This document shows, one piece after another, positions 26,689 to 35,362 of a stretch of 52,609 nt of DNA. Source of the DNA: Bacteroidota bacterium (GTDB taxonomy: Bacteria > Bacteroidota > Bacteroidia > Bacteroidales > UBA6013); NCBI GenBank assembly GCA_020048645.1, contig JAIFMG010000039.1, positions 1 through 52,609 on the forward strand, written 5' to 3'. Numbering within the stretch: the stretch's first letter is position 1; every line of letters begins with the position of its first letter. Made by a program: the position numbers and the translations under genes. The notes beneath the pieces were generated by a model that saw nothing but the letters and a program-made list of their open reading frames with translations, was not told the origin of the DNA and made no database searches.

Positions 26689-27387
26689 TCAGAAGTAGGC
26701 CGGGCAGGTGCTCTTGCGCTGGTAGAGCGTCAGGTTCAGCCGCGCCCCGAGGGTGGAGACCCAGTCGGTGGTGGGGGCGTAGGACTTCTGCTTGCCCCAG
26801 ATGGCGCCCGCCTCGGGGCCGAAGTCCTGCTCCTCGAGCAGGTCGAGGTGGTCCGAGAAGGTCTTCTTGAGGTTCCACTCCAGGTCGAACGACCAGCGGG
26901 GCGAAAGGCGCAGCTTCATGCCCAGGGCCACGGGCAGGTTGGGGTTGAGCTTCTGGGGGCCGTCGTAGGCCACGGACAGGCCGAAGCCCAGGGCCACGTA
27001 GGGCGAGCCCCAGAAGTCGCCGCCCTTGGGGTTCAGCGGGAAGAAGTTGAACTCGTACAAGGCCGCGAAGTCGAGCAGCTCGTTCTCGAACTGGTGCGCC
27101 CGGGTCTGCTGGTACTCGTTGTCGAAGTCCAGGTCCGAGCCGGAGATGCTCATCTGCGTGATCTCCAGGCGCAAGGCCCGCCAGGAGTTGAAGTTCACGC
27201 GGAAGGCCGCCCCGAAGGCCGGGTCCATCGAGTAGAACTGCTTGCCGGGGTTGACCTCGCCCATGTAGTAGGCCCCGCCCAGGTAGGGGCCCAGCTCGTA
27301 GGCCCGGAAGCGCTGGCCCAGGGCCGGGCTCGCGAATGCGCCCAGGGCCAGGCAGAGGCCCAGGAGCGCGGCTGTGGTTTTTCTCAT
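26689..27387 (-). CDS. DUF6089-family (PorG-like) outer-membrane protein
   Basis: This 232-residue protein has a signal peptide (about 1-25, ending PALGQ) and a small beta-barrel-like mature part with ELGPYLGGAYYMGEVNPG, the DUF6089 opening. The family includes PorG of the type IX secretion system, whose gene in Porphyromonas gingivalis lies next to uppS and omp85 as here. I infer a PorG-like role; no other T9SS gene is in the window. ATG 27387 fits the signal; one four codons upstream is possible. Confidence 0.8.
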   Translation of the reverse strand: MRKTTAALLGLCLALGAFASPALGQRFRAYELGPYLGGAYYMGEVNPGKQFYSMDPAFGAAFRVNFNSWRALRLEITQMSISGSDLDFDNEYQQTRAHQFENELLDFAALYEFNFFPLNPKGGDFWGSPYVALGFGLSVAYDGPQKLNPNLPVALGMKLRLSPRWSFDLEWNLKKTFSDHLDLLEEQDFGPEAGAIWGKQKSYAPTTDWVSTLGARLNLTLYQRKSTCPAYF

Positions 27388-27430
27388 GTGGTTCTGCATA
27401 TCAAATTGGATACCGCCCCCGGCCTGGGCA

Positions 27431-27474
27431 AAAAAAAAGTTGGTCCATCCCGAGGCTTGTCGAAATGGACCAAC
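27431..27474 (-). terminator. Rho-independent terminator between the DUF6089 genes
   Basis: GTTGGTCCAT (27439-27448) and ATGGACCAAC (27465-27474) are perfect 10-nt inverted arms. A run of A at 27431-27438 gives eight T on the minus strand. It ends transcription after the second DUF6089 gene, so the first one and uppS need their own promoter. Confidence 0.8.
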
Positions 27475-27509
27475 TGGAAAAGCTGGGGAAAATTGCCCCT
27501 GTGGGAGCC

Positions 27510-28481
27510 TTATTTCTGCAAGAACTTCGGACCGCCGCGCTCCGTGGTCTGGAAGGTGTGCGTCAGGGTGAAGATGGCGAAGATGTAGGCGTCGTTGTAG
27601 TTGTTGTGGGCGCGCTCGGAGCCGTTCTTGAAGGGGATGCCGGCGGGGATGTTCTCGCCGACGCCCGCGGGCGCTCCGGGCAGTGCCTCGAGCTCGGCTC
27701 CGCCCAGGTGGCGGTCGGCCAGGTCGGCGGCCACGTCTCCGCGTTGGGCGCGCAGGAAGTCGTTGTCGAAGTAGCGGCCGGAGACGTCGTCCATGTAGTC
27801 GGTCAGGGTGTAGCGGGTGGCGATCTCAAGGCCGAGCGCCCAGCGCTTGGTGATGTAGTAGCGGAAGCCCAGGCCCACGGGGAAGGCCACGCTGAACTTG
27901 GAGTAGGGGTCGGCCATCTGCTCGCCGTTGAAGGTCAGGCCCTGGCCTTCGGTGCCCAGCGGCTGCAGCGCGTGCCACTCGCCGTCCAGCTCGGCCTTGG
28001 GGTTGAAGTAGATGCCGGAAACGCCGCCCAGCAGATAGACGTTCAGCCGGCTGGTGGAGCCTTGGGTGAGCAGGTAGCTGCGGCCCTGGTAGTTGTTGAT
28101 GATCGAGAGCTCCATCTGGGCGCCGAACTCCCAGAGGTTGGAGCGGAAGCTCAGGTCGCGCATGGCCCGGGTCCAGTTCGCGGACTCGCTGTCTGCGGCC
28201 GAGAGGCGGGCGTAGCCGACCTGCCCGCGGACGGCCAGGCGGTCGAGCAGCTTGTAGCGGATGCCGACCAGGGCCGTGGGACGGGTCTTGGCCCAGTCCA
28301 CGTCGCGGGCCGACAGGAAGTGGGAACCTTCTTCGGCCCCGCCGCCCAGGTCGCCCAGGAAGTGGTTGGTGCCCAACCCGAAGACCAGCTCCGTGCGGTA
28401 GCTTTTCCAAGACTGGGCTTGAGCACCGAGCGCGGTGGTAAGGACGAGCAGTGCTATCAGATGGTAAACGCGTTTTTTCAT
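27510..28481 (-). CDS. DUF6089-family outer-membrane protein (second copy)
   Basis: This 323-residue protein has a signal peptide (about 1-22) and a barrel-like mature part, starting SWKSYRTELVFGLGTNHFLGDLGG. Alternating aromatic and small residues continue to the C-terminus. A loop near 245-285 is Gly/Ala-rich and likely surface-exposed. It is longer than and diverged from the neighbouring DUF6089 gene. A full promoter pattern lies upstream (28692-28721), and a terminator follows the gene, so it is a single-gene unit. Confidence 0.8.
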   Translation of the reverse strand: MKKRVYHLIALLVLTTALGAQAQSWKSYRTELVFGLGTNHFLGDLGGGAEEGSHFLSARDVDWAKTRPTALVGIRYKLLDRLAVRGQVGYARLSAADSESANWTRAMRDLSFRSNLWEFGAQMELSIINNYQGRSYLLTQGSTSRLNVYLLGGVSGIYFNPKAELDGEWHALQPLGTEGQGLTFNGEQMADPYSKFSVAFPVGLGFRYYITKRWALGLEIATRYTLTDYMDDVSGRYFDNDFLRAQRGDVAADLADRHLGGAELEALPGAPAGVGENIPAGIPFKNGSERAHNNYNDAYIFAIFTLTHTFQTTERGGPKFLQK

Positions 28482-28691
28482 AATTCGGAATGCTTTGATG
28501 TTGTGGACAAATATAAATGATTTGGGTGGAATGCGTGCGGAAATTCGGAAAAACACAAGAGGAGGGGGAGATTGGCTGAAACGTCAGGGGAACGGTCCAT
28601 GCCACCAAACCTGCTGTTCCTCAACGCGAAGGCAACGAATACGCCTGGCGGCGGGACGGAGCATCAGGGGCAAACGACGGGCCACTCGTGG

Positions 28692-28721
28692 CAAAAATAG
28701 GAATTTCTGGCCCATGTTCAA
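28692..28721 (-). promoter_or_regulatory. Bacteroidota-type promoter of the second DUF6089 gene
   Basis: The minus strand carries TTG (complement of 28719-28721), a 19-nt spacer and TATTTTTG (28699-28692), an exact fit to TTG-N19-TAnnTTTG. Transcription would start near 28685, giving about a 200-nt leader before the gene at 28481. The rest of the gap 28482-28768 holds no gene. Confidence 0.6.
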
Positions 28722-28768
28722 GTTTTTGGCTGCCAAAGTTTGTTTTTTGTTTCCCGCCGGCCCCGGCC

Positions 28769-29650
28769 TCAGTTGCGCTTGTCGAGCCCCCAGAGCAGCT
28801 TGTTGCGCAGGGTGGCGAAGAAGTCGTTGTCGTGCGGCTTGACCATGCGCACGCCGAAGGGGGCCTTGCGCAGCACCAGCTCCTCGCCGTCCTGAATCAG
28901 CATCGAGCGGTGGTCCAGGGCCACCAGGAAATGCTTGTCGCGGCCCTCCACCCGGAGCTGGAGCGTCAGGTCGTCGGGCACCACCAGCGGCCGGACCGTC
29001 AGGTTGTGCGGGGCCAGCGGCGTCAGGATGAAGTTCTTGGAGCCGGGCATCACGATGGGGCCGCCCGCGCTCAGCGAGTAGGCCGTCGAGCCTGTCGGCG
29101 TGGCCACGATCAGCCCGTCGGCCCAGTACGAGTTCAGGAAGGCGCCGTTGGCGTAGGCCTGGATCGTGATCATCGAGGCCGAGTCGCGCTTGCTCAGGGT
29201 CAGCTCGTTCATGCCGTAGTTGAACTCCCCGAAGAGGTCCTCGGCGGTGTCCACCTGGATCAGGCTGCGCTCCTCGAGGGTGTAGGCCTTCGCGCGGATG
29301 GCCTCGAAGGCCTGGCCCACCTCCTCCTTCGAGATGGTGGCCAGGAAGCCCAGCCGCCCGCTGTTGATGCCCACCACGGGCACCTGGCTTTCGCGCACCA
29401 GCGTCACGGCGTCGAGGATGGTGCCGTCGCCCCCCAGGCAGAAGAAGAAGTCCCAGCCCGGGTCCACCTCCTGGTGGGTCAGGAAGGTCGAGTGACAGAG
29501 CGGAGGCTTGCGCCAGTGCTTTTCGAGGTGCTTCGCGAAGGGCGAGTAGATGTGGACCTCGGCCCCGCACTCGTCCAGCTTGCGGAAGAGCTCCTCCAGG
29601 CTGGGGACGAAGTCGGGCTTGAACGATTGGCCATAGAGGGCTACGCGCAT
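28769..29650 (-). CDS. nadK: NAD kinase
   Basis: This 293-residue enzyme phosphorylates NAD to NADP. Motifs visible are FFFCLGGDGTILDAV (GGDGT, with the catalytic Asp), then VVGINSGRLGFL, and DGLIVATPTGSTAYSLSAGGP. ATG 29650 (MRVALYGQ) fits the family; the longer in-frame start at 29719 does not. It follows the BamA-like gene by 25 nt and is probably co-transcribed with it and the TPR gene. NAD kinase near DUF6089-uppS-bamA is a common Bacteroidota neighbourhood. Confidence 0.94.
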   Translation of the reverse strand: MRVALYGQSFKPDFVPSLEELFRKLDECGAEVHIYSPFAKHLEKHWRKPPLCHSTFLTHQEVDPGWDFFFCLGGDGTILDAVTLVRESQVPVVGINSGRLGFLATISKEEVGQAFEAIRAKAYTLEERSLIQVDTAEDLFGEFNYGMNELTLSKRDSASMITIQAYANGAFLNSYWADGLIVATPTGSTAYSLSAGGPIVMPGSKNFILTPLAPHNLTVRPLVVPDDLTLQLRVEGRDKHFLVALDHRSMLIQDGEELVLRKAPFGVRMVKPHDNDFFATLRNKLLWGLDKRN

Positions 29651-29675
29651 GGTGTCGGCGGGATTGGTTGCGGCT

Positions 29676-31112
29676 TCAGATCGGCGATACAAAATGAAGA
29701 AAAAAGCCCGATTGTCCAAAACGGTTCACGCTCCACTCCAGGCGCAGCACCTTGTCGTAGTAGGTCACCCAGTCCCAGCCCAGCCCGGCCGAGGCCTGCC
29801 ATCGGTTGACCAGCAGGTTGCCCTCGGCCAGGGCCTGCGCGGCGGGCTGCCACACCTGGCCCAGGTCCACGAAGGCCCCCACGAAGGAGGAGACGTGTAC
29901 CCGGCTGAACTGCGGGAAGCGGTCCAGGGGAAAGAAGTCCAGGTCGAACTGCCTGTAGCGCAGCCAGTTGAAGCGAATCTGGTTCTTCGAGAGCAGGAAA
30001 GAGCGGCCGTTGATCAGGTAGTACTCGTAGCCGCGGATGTAGTCGTTGAAGCCCAAGGCCCCTTGCAGGAAGAAGGGCGGGTCGCGGCCCAGCAGGGCGG
30101 AGGCGGCCAGGCTGGCCGCGGCGCTCCAGCGGCCAGGCAGGGGCTGGTAGCGCCGCGCCCGGGCCGACAGCCCGATGAAGCGCCTGCCGTCGCCCAGCCA
30201 GTCGGCCTGCGCCTGGACCCGGACCCACCAGCCGCTGAGCGGGTAGTTGCCATTGTCGCGGCTGTCGCGCTGCCAGTAGGCGCTGGCGCCCCAGTGGCCG
30301 AGGGCGGGGGCCGTCCCGCCGAGGTACTCGGGCCAGGCCAGGCGCAGGCTGTCGGAGACCTCGCGGCGGGAGTAGTCGAGCTCGCCTCCCCAGGAGGTCT
30401 GGTTGTCGGGGCGCCAGCTCCAGCGCAGGGCGGCCAGCAGCAGCTCCAGGTGGGCTCCCTGGCCTTCGAAGAAGACCAGCCGGTCGGCCCGGACGGCCAC
30501 CTGGGCCTGGTCTTGGAGCGTGTAGCTCAGGGCCATGCCCAGGCTGAAGCGGCGGCGGCGGTCGAGGAAGACGTTCTCGTGCGAGAGGCCCAGGCGCCGC
30601 GAGTAGCCCCAGGTGGCCCGCGCCTTGAGCAGCTCGTTGCGGCCGCGGAAGTTGAGCCGGTGCAGGTCCAGGCCGTAGGTCAGGCGGTCGAGCTGCTTGT
30701 GCTGCCACCAGGCGTTGAGGTTCTGGTCGGCGTAGTTCAGGAAGAGGTAGGGCCAGGTGTACCAGCGCTCCTGCAGGCGCACGCGGGCGGACACGGTGTC
30801 GGCGGCCAGGCGGAAGGTGTCGATCTCGACGAAGTTGAACAGGGGCGTGCGCAGGAGGTTGGCCCGGGCCAGCTCCACGGCCAGGGGCCAGGCCGGCGCG
30901 GGCAGGCTGTCGCCGGGGGCGAATCCGAGCTCGGCCATCACGACCCTTTCGCGGGTGACGCGGTTGCCCACGAGCTCCACAGGCCCGACCACGAGCCAGG
31001 GCGGCGGGGCGGCCAGGCTGTCGGCCGGCTGGGCCACCAGCGCGGGGCGCGGGGCCAGCAGGGCGAGCAGGAGAGCCAGGCCGAGGGTCCGGGCCGGGAG
31101 CTCGCGCCTCAC
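29676..31112 (-). CDS. BamA/TamA-like outer-membrane barrel with one POTRA-like domain
   Basis: This 478-residue protein has a signal peptide (about 1-28), a single POTRA-like domain (about 35-115, VGPVELVGNRVTRERVV then VRLQERWYTWP) and an Omp85-type barrel with the loop motif DYIRGYEYY. It differs from BamA by size and domain number. It has a GTG start at 31112 overlapping the TPR gene's stop in GTGA, so it is translated by coupling. The C-terminus ends in FVSPI, not in the usual aromatic. Secretion or assembly of a specific protein or lipid is plausible, but the substrate is unknown. Confidence 0.8.
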   Translation of the reverse strand: MRRELPARTLGLALLLALLAPRPALVAQPADSLAAPPPWLVVGPVELVGNRVTRERVVMAELGFAPGDSLPAPAWPLAVELARANLLRTPLFNFVEIDTFRLAADTVSARVRLQERWYTWPYLFLNYADQNLNAWWQHKQLDRLTYGLDLHRLNFRGRNELLKARATWGYSRRLGLSHENVFLDRRRRFSLGMALSYTLQDQAQVAVRADRLVFFEGQGAHLELLLAALRWSWRPDNQTSWGGELDYSRREVSDSLRLAWPEYLGGTAPALGHWGASAYWQRDSRDNGNYPLSGWWVRVQAQADWLGDGRRFIGLSARARRYQPLPGRWSAAASLAASALLGRDPPFFLQGALGFNDYIRGYEYYLINGRSFLLSKNQIRFNWLRYRQFDLDFFPLDRFPQFSRVHVSSFVGAFVDLGQVWQPAAQALAEGNLLVNRWQASAGLGWDWVTYYDKVLRLEWSVNRFGQSGFFLHFVSPI

Positions 31113-32947
31113 TGGAAGTCGCCCCGGAGCTGCCGGTACCTGTCGCGGGCCTGCTCGGTGTAGATGCTGCCGGGGAACTCGACGATCAGGCGCTTGTAGT
31201 GCTCCATGGCCTTTTCGAGGTCGCGGGTGTCGAACTCGTTGATCTCGGCCATGGCGAAGATGGCGTCGTCGCCCAGCAGGTCCTGGGCGAAGCTCTCGGC
31301 GATCTTCTGGTAGAAGCCCAGGGCCAGGTCGAACTGGCGCTGGCGCTGGTGTATCTTGGCCTTCTGGAAGTAGATGTCGTCCACGAGCAGCGAGGTGGGG
31401 AAGCGCTCCAGAATGGCGTCGAGGCTGTCGAGGGCCTGCTGGGGGCGGTTCTGGAGGAAGAGCAGCTCGGCGGCGGCGAACTTGCGCAAGGGGGTGTTGA
31501 TGCTGTCTTGGCCCAGGTTGTCCTTGATGAGCTGCGAAAGGTAGAAGGCGTCGTTGGCGATGAGCTTGGAGGTGCTGGACTTGAGGATGTCGAGCTGGGC
31601 CTGGGCCAGCTCGAAGTCGCCATCGTAGTAGGAAGTTCGGGCGTTCTTGAACTTGGCCTCGTGCCCGATGGGGCTCTCCTCGTTCTGCTTCTCGACCTGC
31701 CAGTAGAGGAGCTTGGCTCCCCAGATGTCGCCCAGGTAGAGCTGGATGTCGGCCAGCTCCACCTGGCACTGGGCCTTCTCGTCGGCCTGGATGCCGGGCA
31801 TGCCAATGGCCTGCTGGAGCAGGTCCATGCCCTCCTGGGGCTTCTGGAGGTGGAAGGCCTTGAGGCGGGCCAGGTCGCGGAGCAGGGGCACGGTGCGGCC
31901 GAGCTCGCCGATGGTGGTGGCGTAGCGCCGCTCGAGGTCCTGTATCTCGGCCTGGGTCTGTATCAGGCCGCTGGCCACCTGCTGGTAGAGGACGTTGAGG
32001 AGCTTGTAGCGGGCCACGTTGTGGTAGAAGGTGGAGCTTCCCTTGGCCGCGACGTAGTCGAAGGCGCGGTAGGCGGCGGCGTAGTCGCGGTTGGAAAGGG
32101 CCAGCTCGCCCAGGCTCATCAGGCGGAATCCGTTCTCCTGGTTGCGCCGGTCGATGGCCTCGGCCTGCACCATGGCGTTCTCGAAGTCCTTGTCCTGGGT
32201 GTAGAGCCAGATGAGCAGCTCGCTGAAGGCGTTCTGGGTCTCCTCGGAGCGGCCGCGCTCTTGCAGGCGGCGGAGCAGCTCCATGCGGAGGGTGCGCTTG
32301 AGGTCGCCGGTGGGGTCGTTGACGATGGGGTACTGGAGGCGGGTCTGGATGTCGGAAAGGCGGGTGTGGTCCTTGGCCAGGAAGTCGAGGTACTCCTTGA
32401 TCATGGCGGCGTCGTCGCGCTGCATGGCATAGACGCTGGCCAGCTCGAAGTGGAACGGATAGTCGGCGTTCTTGGAGCGGGCCACCAGGTAGATGCGCTC
32501 GGCCATGTCGTACTTCTGCTCCATGAGGAAGGCGTTGGCGAGCTGGGTGGTCTGGGCCAGGCTGCCGTCCATCTTGCGGATGGCCTCCTCGTACTGCTCC
32601 TGGGCCTGGTCGTCCAGGCCCTGCGCGGCCAGCACCTTGCCGAGCATGACCAGGTAGCCCAGGTCCTGCGGGTTCTTGCGGATCTGGGCCTTGACGGCGC
32701 GCTCGGCCTCGCGGTGCTGCTCGAGCTTGAGCAGGCACTCGAGGTAGTAGTTGAAATAGACCCTGGACTGCGTGCGCTCGAAGAGGCTCTCGTAGAGGAC
32801 GGCGGCCTTGTCGAACTCGTTGTTCTGGAAATACTGCTGCGCCAGTTGCCCGTCCAGGGCCATGTCGTTGGAGGGCTGCGCCGTGGCGGCGCCCCAGGCC
32901 AGGGCCAGCAGCAGGCTCAGCAGCGGGAAGATTCGTTGGGGTTTCAT
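31109..32947 (-). CDS. Secreted TPR-repeat protein
   Basis: This 612-residue protein has a signal peptide (about 1-24, ending ATAQ) and then many TPR-like helix pairs, for example QYFQNNEFDKAAVLYESL near 37-54 and repeats at 550-605 (DLALGFYQKIAESF). It overlaps the BamA-like barrel gene by 4 nt. TPR proteins at the outer membrane commonly act as assembly scaffolds (BamD, PilF type). Together the pair may form a dedicated outer-membrane translocon. ATG 32947 is set by the signal peptide. Confidence 0.85.
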   Translation of the reverse strand: MKPQRIFPLLSLLLALAWGAATAQPSNDMALDGQLAQQYFQNNEFDKAAVLYESLFERTQSRVYFNYYLECLLKLEQHREAERAVKAQIRKNPQDLGYLVMLGKVLAAQGLDDQAQEQYEEAIRKMDGSLAQTTQLANAFLMEQKYDMAERIYLVARSKNADYPFHFELASVYAMQRDDAAMIKEYLDFLAKDHTRLSDIQTRLQYPIVNDPTGDLKRTLRMELLRRLQERGRSEETQNAFSELLIWLYTQDKDFENAMVQAEAIDRRNQENGFRLMSLGELALSNRDYAAAYRAFDYVAAKGSSTFYHNVARYKLLNVLYQQVASGLIQTQAEIQDLERRYATTIGELGRTVPLLRDLARLKAFHLQKPQEGMDLLQQAIGMPGIQADEKAQCQVELADIQLYLGDIWGAKLLYWQVEKQNEESPIGHEAKFKNARTSYYDGDFELAQAQLDILKSSTSKLIANDAFYLSQLIKDNLGQDSINTPLRKFAAAELLFLQNRPQQALDSLDAILERFPTSLLVDDIYFQKAKIHQRQRQFDLALGFYQKIAESFAQDLLGDDAIFAMAEINEFDTRDLEKAMEHYKRLIVEFPGSIYTEQARDRYRQLRGDFQ

Positions 32948-33055
32948 GCTTGTCCGGGTGTTTCTTTGGGGAAGGCCCTCCCGCCGCGGGAAGCGGGGGG
33001 CCGGAGGGTGATAACGCAAAGGCCCGGCCAAACTTGCCCGGCCCGCGGCGAGGCC

Positions 33056-33082
33056 CGAAGATAGGAAAATCGACATTAACAA
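33056..33082 (-). promoter_or_regulatory. Candidate promoter for the TPR-barrel-nadK operon
   Basis: The minus strand has TTG (33082-33080), a 16-nt spacer and TATCTTCG (33063-33056), one base off TAnnTTTG. Transcription would start about 110 nt before the TPR gene. The 370-nt divergent gap 32948-33317 otherwise holds only GC-rich sequence. Confidence 0.4.
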
Positions 33083-33317
33083 TTTAGAACGCCGCCCGGC
33101 GATGGGCAGGCGGCCCCGGCAAAGGCGGCTATCGGCCGAAGCCCTGGCGTCCGCCAGGCTTTGACCTAGGCCCTGGACGCCCCCGGCGGGCGGCCCGGGG
33201 GCTTGACTTTCGCGGGCGAATGGCGTATCATTAGGGTGGAGGCCCTCCCTCCGCCCCAACTGGCGGCGCGGAAGGCTCCTCGAGAGTCCCTTTTTTGTTC
33301 ACCAAAATTCTTCGCTT

Positions 33318-33956
33318 ATGTCCTTCCAATCAGAGTTCAGCCAGAAAGAAGAGATCGCCAACGCCGTGACGCACGGCATCGGCGTCTTCCTGAGCATCAT
33401 CGGCCTGGTGCTGATGGTGGTGCAGTCGGCCCTCCACGGCGACGCCTGGCACGTGGTCAGCGCCAGCGTCTTCGGCACGACCCTCATCCTGCTCTATCTC
33501 GCCTCGTCGAGCTTCCACGCCGCGGTGCGCCTGCCCGTCAAAAAGGTGCTGCACCTGCTCGACCAGGTGGCCATCTACCTGCTGATCGCGGGCACCTACA
33601 CGCCCTTCACGCTGATCACCCTGCGCGGCCCCTGGGGCTGGAGCCTCTTCGGCGTGATCTGGGGCGTGGCCGCGGCCGGCATCGTGGCCCGCCTGTTCTT
33701 CGCGGCCGGCAACAAGACCGCCGCCGCCCTCTACATGGCCATGGGCTGGATCGTCATCGTGGCCATCGACCCCCTGCTCGAGAACCTTTCCAGCGGCGGG
33801 CTGGCCTGGCTGTTCGCCGGAGGCCTGTCCTACAGCCTGGGCGTCATCTTCTTCCTCTGGAAGCGGCTGCCCTACTACCACGCCATCTGGCACCTTTTCG
33901 TGCTCGGCGGAAGCATCTGCCACTTCATGGCCGTGTTCCTCCACGTGCTGCCCTGA
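33318..33956 (+). CDS. Hemolysin III / PAQR-family membrane protein
   Basis: This 212-residue protein has seven hydrophobic segments and the family pattern: EEIANAVTHGIGVFLS near the N-terminus, SSSFHAA after TM2, LLDQVAIYLLIAGTYTPF in the middle and HAIWHLFVLGGSICHF near the end. The His and Asp residues form a metal site in PAQR receptors. Bacterial members (TrhA) affect membrane energetics and lipid homeostasis. It is divergent from the TPR operon and followed by a GC hairpin at about 33972-34003. Confidence 0.92.
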   Translation: MSFQSEFSQKEEIANAVTHGIGVFLSIIGLVLMVVQSALHGDAWHVVSASVFGTTLILLYLASSSFHAAVRLPVKKVLHLLDQVAIYLLIAGTYTPFTLITLRGPWGWSLFGVIWGVAAAGIVARLFFAAGNKTAAALYMAMGWIVIVAIDPLLENLSSGGLAWLFAGGLSYSLGVIFFLWKRLPYYHAIWHLFVLGGSICHFMAVFLHVLP

Positions 33957-34108
33957 GCCTGGCCCTGGCACCGGGCGGGCGTCCCCACGCGGCGCCCGCC
34001 CAAGCCGGCGGGCCTGGCCGCTTTCCCCGAAAAAAGTGCTACCTTCGCGGCACGATGGCGTTTCCCATCGGACGTCGGAATCCCTCAAAAAATGCCAAAC
34101 CTAGCACG

Positions 34109-35137
34109 ATGGAAAACGAAAGCACCATCCCCCAGCCCCTGCTCGACGACATCTCCCAACTGGCCAGCGCCCTGATCCAGCACCGCAAGAACTCCGTCCT
34201 GGTCCTGGACCTCAAGGTCGTGGACAACCAGATCCCCATCCTGCTGCACAACCTCATCAAGGGGCTGCGCCTCGAGGCCCTCGACGTCATCCTCCAGACC
34301 CCTGGCGGAGACATCGACGCCGCCTTCCAGATCGCCAAGCTGCTCCGCAAGACCGCCAAGCAGCTCAACATCTTCGTGCCCCTCTACGCCAAGAGCGCCG
34401 GATCGCTCATCTGCCTGGTGGCCGACCAGATCATGCTCACCGACCTCTCCGAGCTCGGACCCCTCGACACCCAGATCCGCGAGCAGTCCGACGGCAGCTT
34501 CCCCCGCTACAACTCCGCCCTCAACGGATTCAAGGCCCTCGAGCAGGTCCAGCTCCACACCCTCGAGACCCTCGACATCGCCATGAAGCTCATCCAGGGC
34601 CGAACCGGCATCAAGATCAACGAGACCATCCGCCTGGCCACCGAGTTCGCCGGGAACACCAGCGGCACCCTCTACTCGCAGCTCAACCCACAGAAGATCG
34701 GCGAGTACGCCCGGGCCCTCGAAATCGGCGAAGCCTACGGAACCATGATGCTCACCCGCTACATGGGCTGGAGCCAGGAGGACGCCGAGCTGACCGTCAA
34801 GACCATGGTCAAGAAGTACCCCTCGCACGAGTTCGTCATCGACATCGAGGAGCTCCAAATGCTCGGCCTCCCCGGCGTCGAGATGGACGAGCAGTGCGCC
34901 GAGATCATGTTCGAGCTCCGCGGCGTGCTGCTCGAGACGGAACAGTCTTTGATAGAGTTCTTCGAGGCCGTGCCGGAAAAAAAAGCCGCCAAAGGCGCCA
35001 GCAAGGCCGCCAAGGAAGGCAAGGAAACCAAAGAGACCAAAGAGACCCCCAAGGAAAATCCGCAGGAAAAGCCCGCCGAGCAGGAGACGGCCCCCAAGGT
35101 CAAGACCAAGCGAGCCCCCAAGAAACCCAAGAGCTGA
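34109..35137 (+). CDS. ClpP-fold serine protease (SDH_sah family) with Lys/Glu-rich tail
   Basis: This 342-residue protein has the ClpP/crotonase fold of SDH_sah proteins. LQTPGGDIDAAFQIAKLL gives the oxyanion GG motif and KSAGSLICLVADQIML gives the probable Ser nucleophile (Ser96). A conserved LGPLDTQI follows. The core ends near residue 285. The last about 55 residues are Lys, Glu, Thr and Pro only, with GKETKETKET-like repeats. ATG 34109 is chosen because an upstream ATG at 34054 coincides with the expected transcription start (TACCTTCG at 34040-34047). Substrate unknown; related enzymes act on membrane or signal-peptide-like substrates. Confidence 0.87.
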   Translation: MENESTIPQPLLDDISQLASALIQHRKNSVLVLDLKVVDNQIPILLHNLIKGLRLEALDVILQTPGGDIDAAFQIAKLLRKTAKQLNIFVPLYAKSAGSLICLVADQIMLTDLSELGPLDTQIREQSDGSFPRYNSALNGFKALEQVQLHTLETLDIAMKLIQGRTGIKINETIRLATEFAGNTSGTLYSQLNPQKIGEYARALEIGEAYGTMMLTRYMGWSQEDAELTVKTMVKKYPSHEFVIDIEELQMLGLPGVEMDEQCAEIMFELRGVLLETEQSLIEFFEAVPEKKAAKGASKAAKEGKETKETKETPKENPQEKPAEQETAPKVKTKRAPKKPKS

Positions 35138-35173
35138 ACCGTTGAACCACTTCCATAACAACTTTTTCACGCC

Positions 35174-35362
35174 ATGAGCACCCAGAACACCACCAAGAAG
35201 GAGGTCAAGCAACGCGCCTCCAACTTCATCACCGACCTGTACCGCAAGGAAATCATGGAGACCCGCATCTACATCTCCAACGTCGTATCCGACCACAAGG
35301 TAATCCGTCCCGGCTCGGCCCCGAAGGAAAAGCCTTCCAAGAAGAAGGCCAGCCGTCAGTAG
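35174..35362 (+). CDS. Small basic protein, function unknown
   Basis: This 62-residue protein starts MSTQNTTKKEVKQRASNF and has a predicted helix around FITDLYRKEIMETRIYISN, then a Lys/Ser-rich tail. It follows the protease gene by 36 nt on the same strand and shares its lysine-rich end, suggesting co-transcription. Its 3' end overlaps the convergent DUF4907 gene by 7 nt. I do not recognise the family. Confidence 0.6.
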   Translation: MSTQNTTKKEVKQRASNFITDLYRKEIMETRIYISNVVSDHKVIRPGSAPKEKPSKKKASRQ

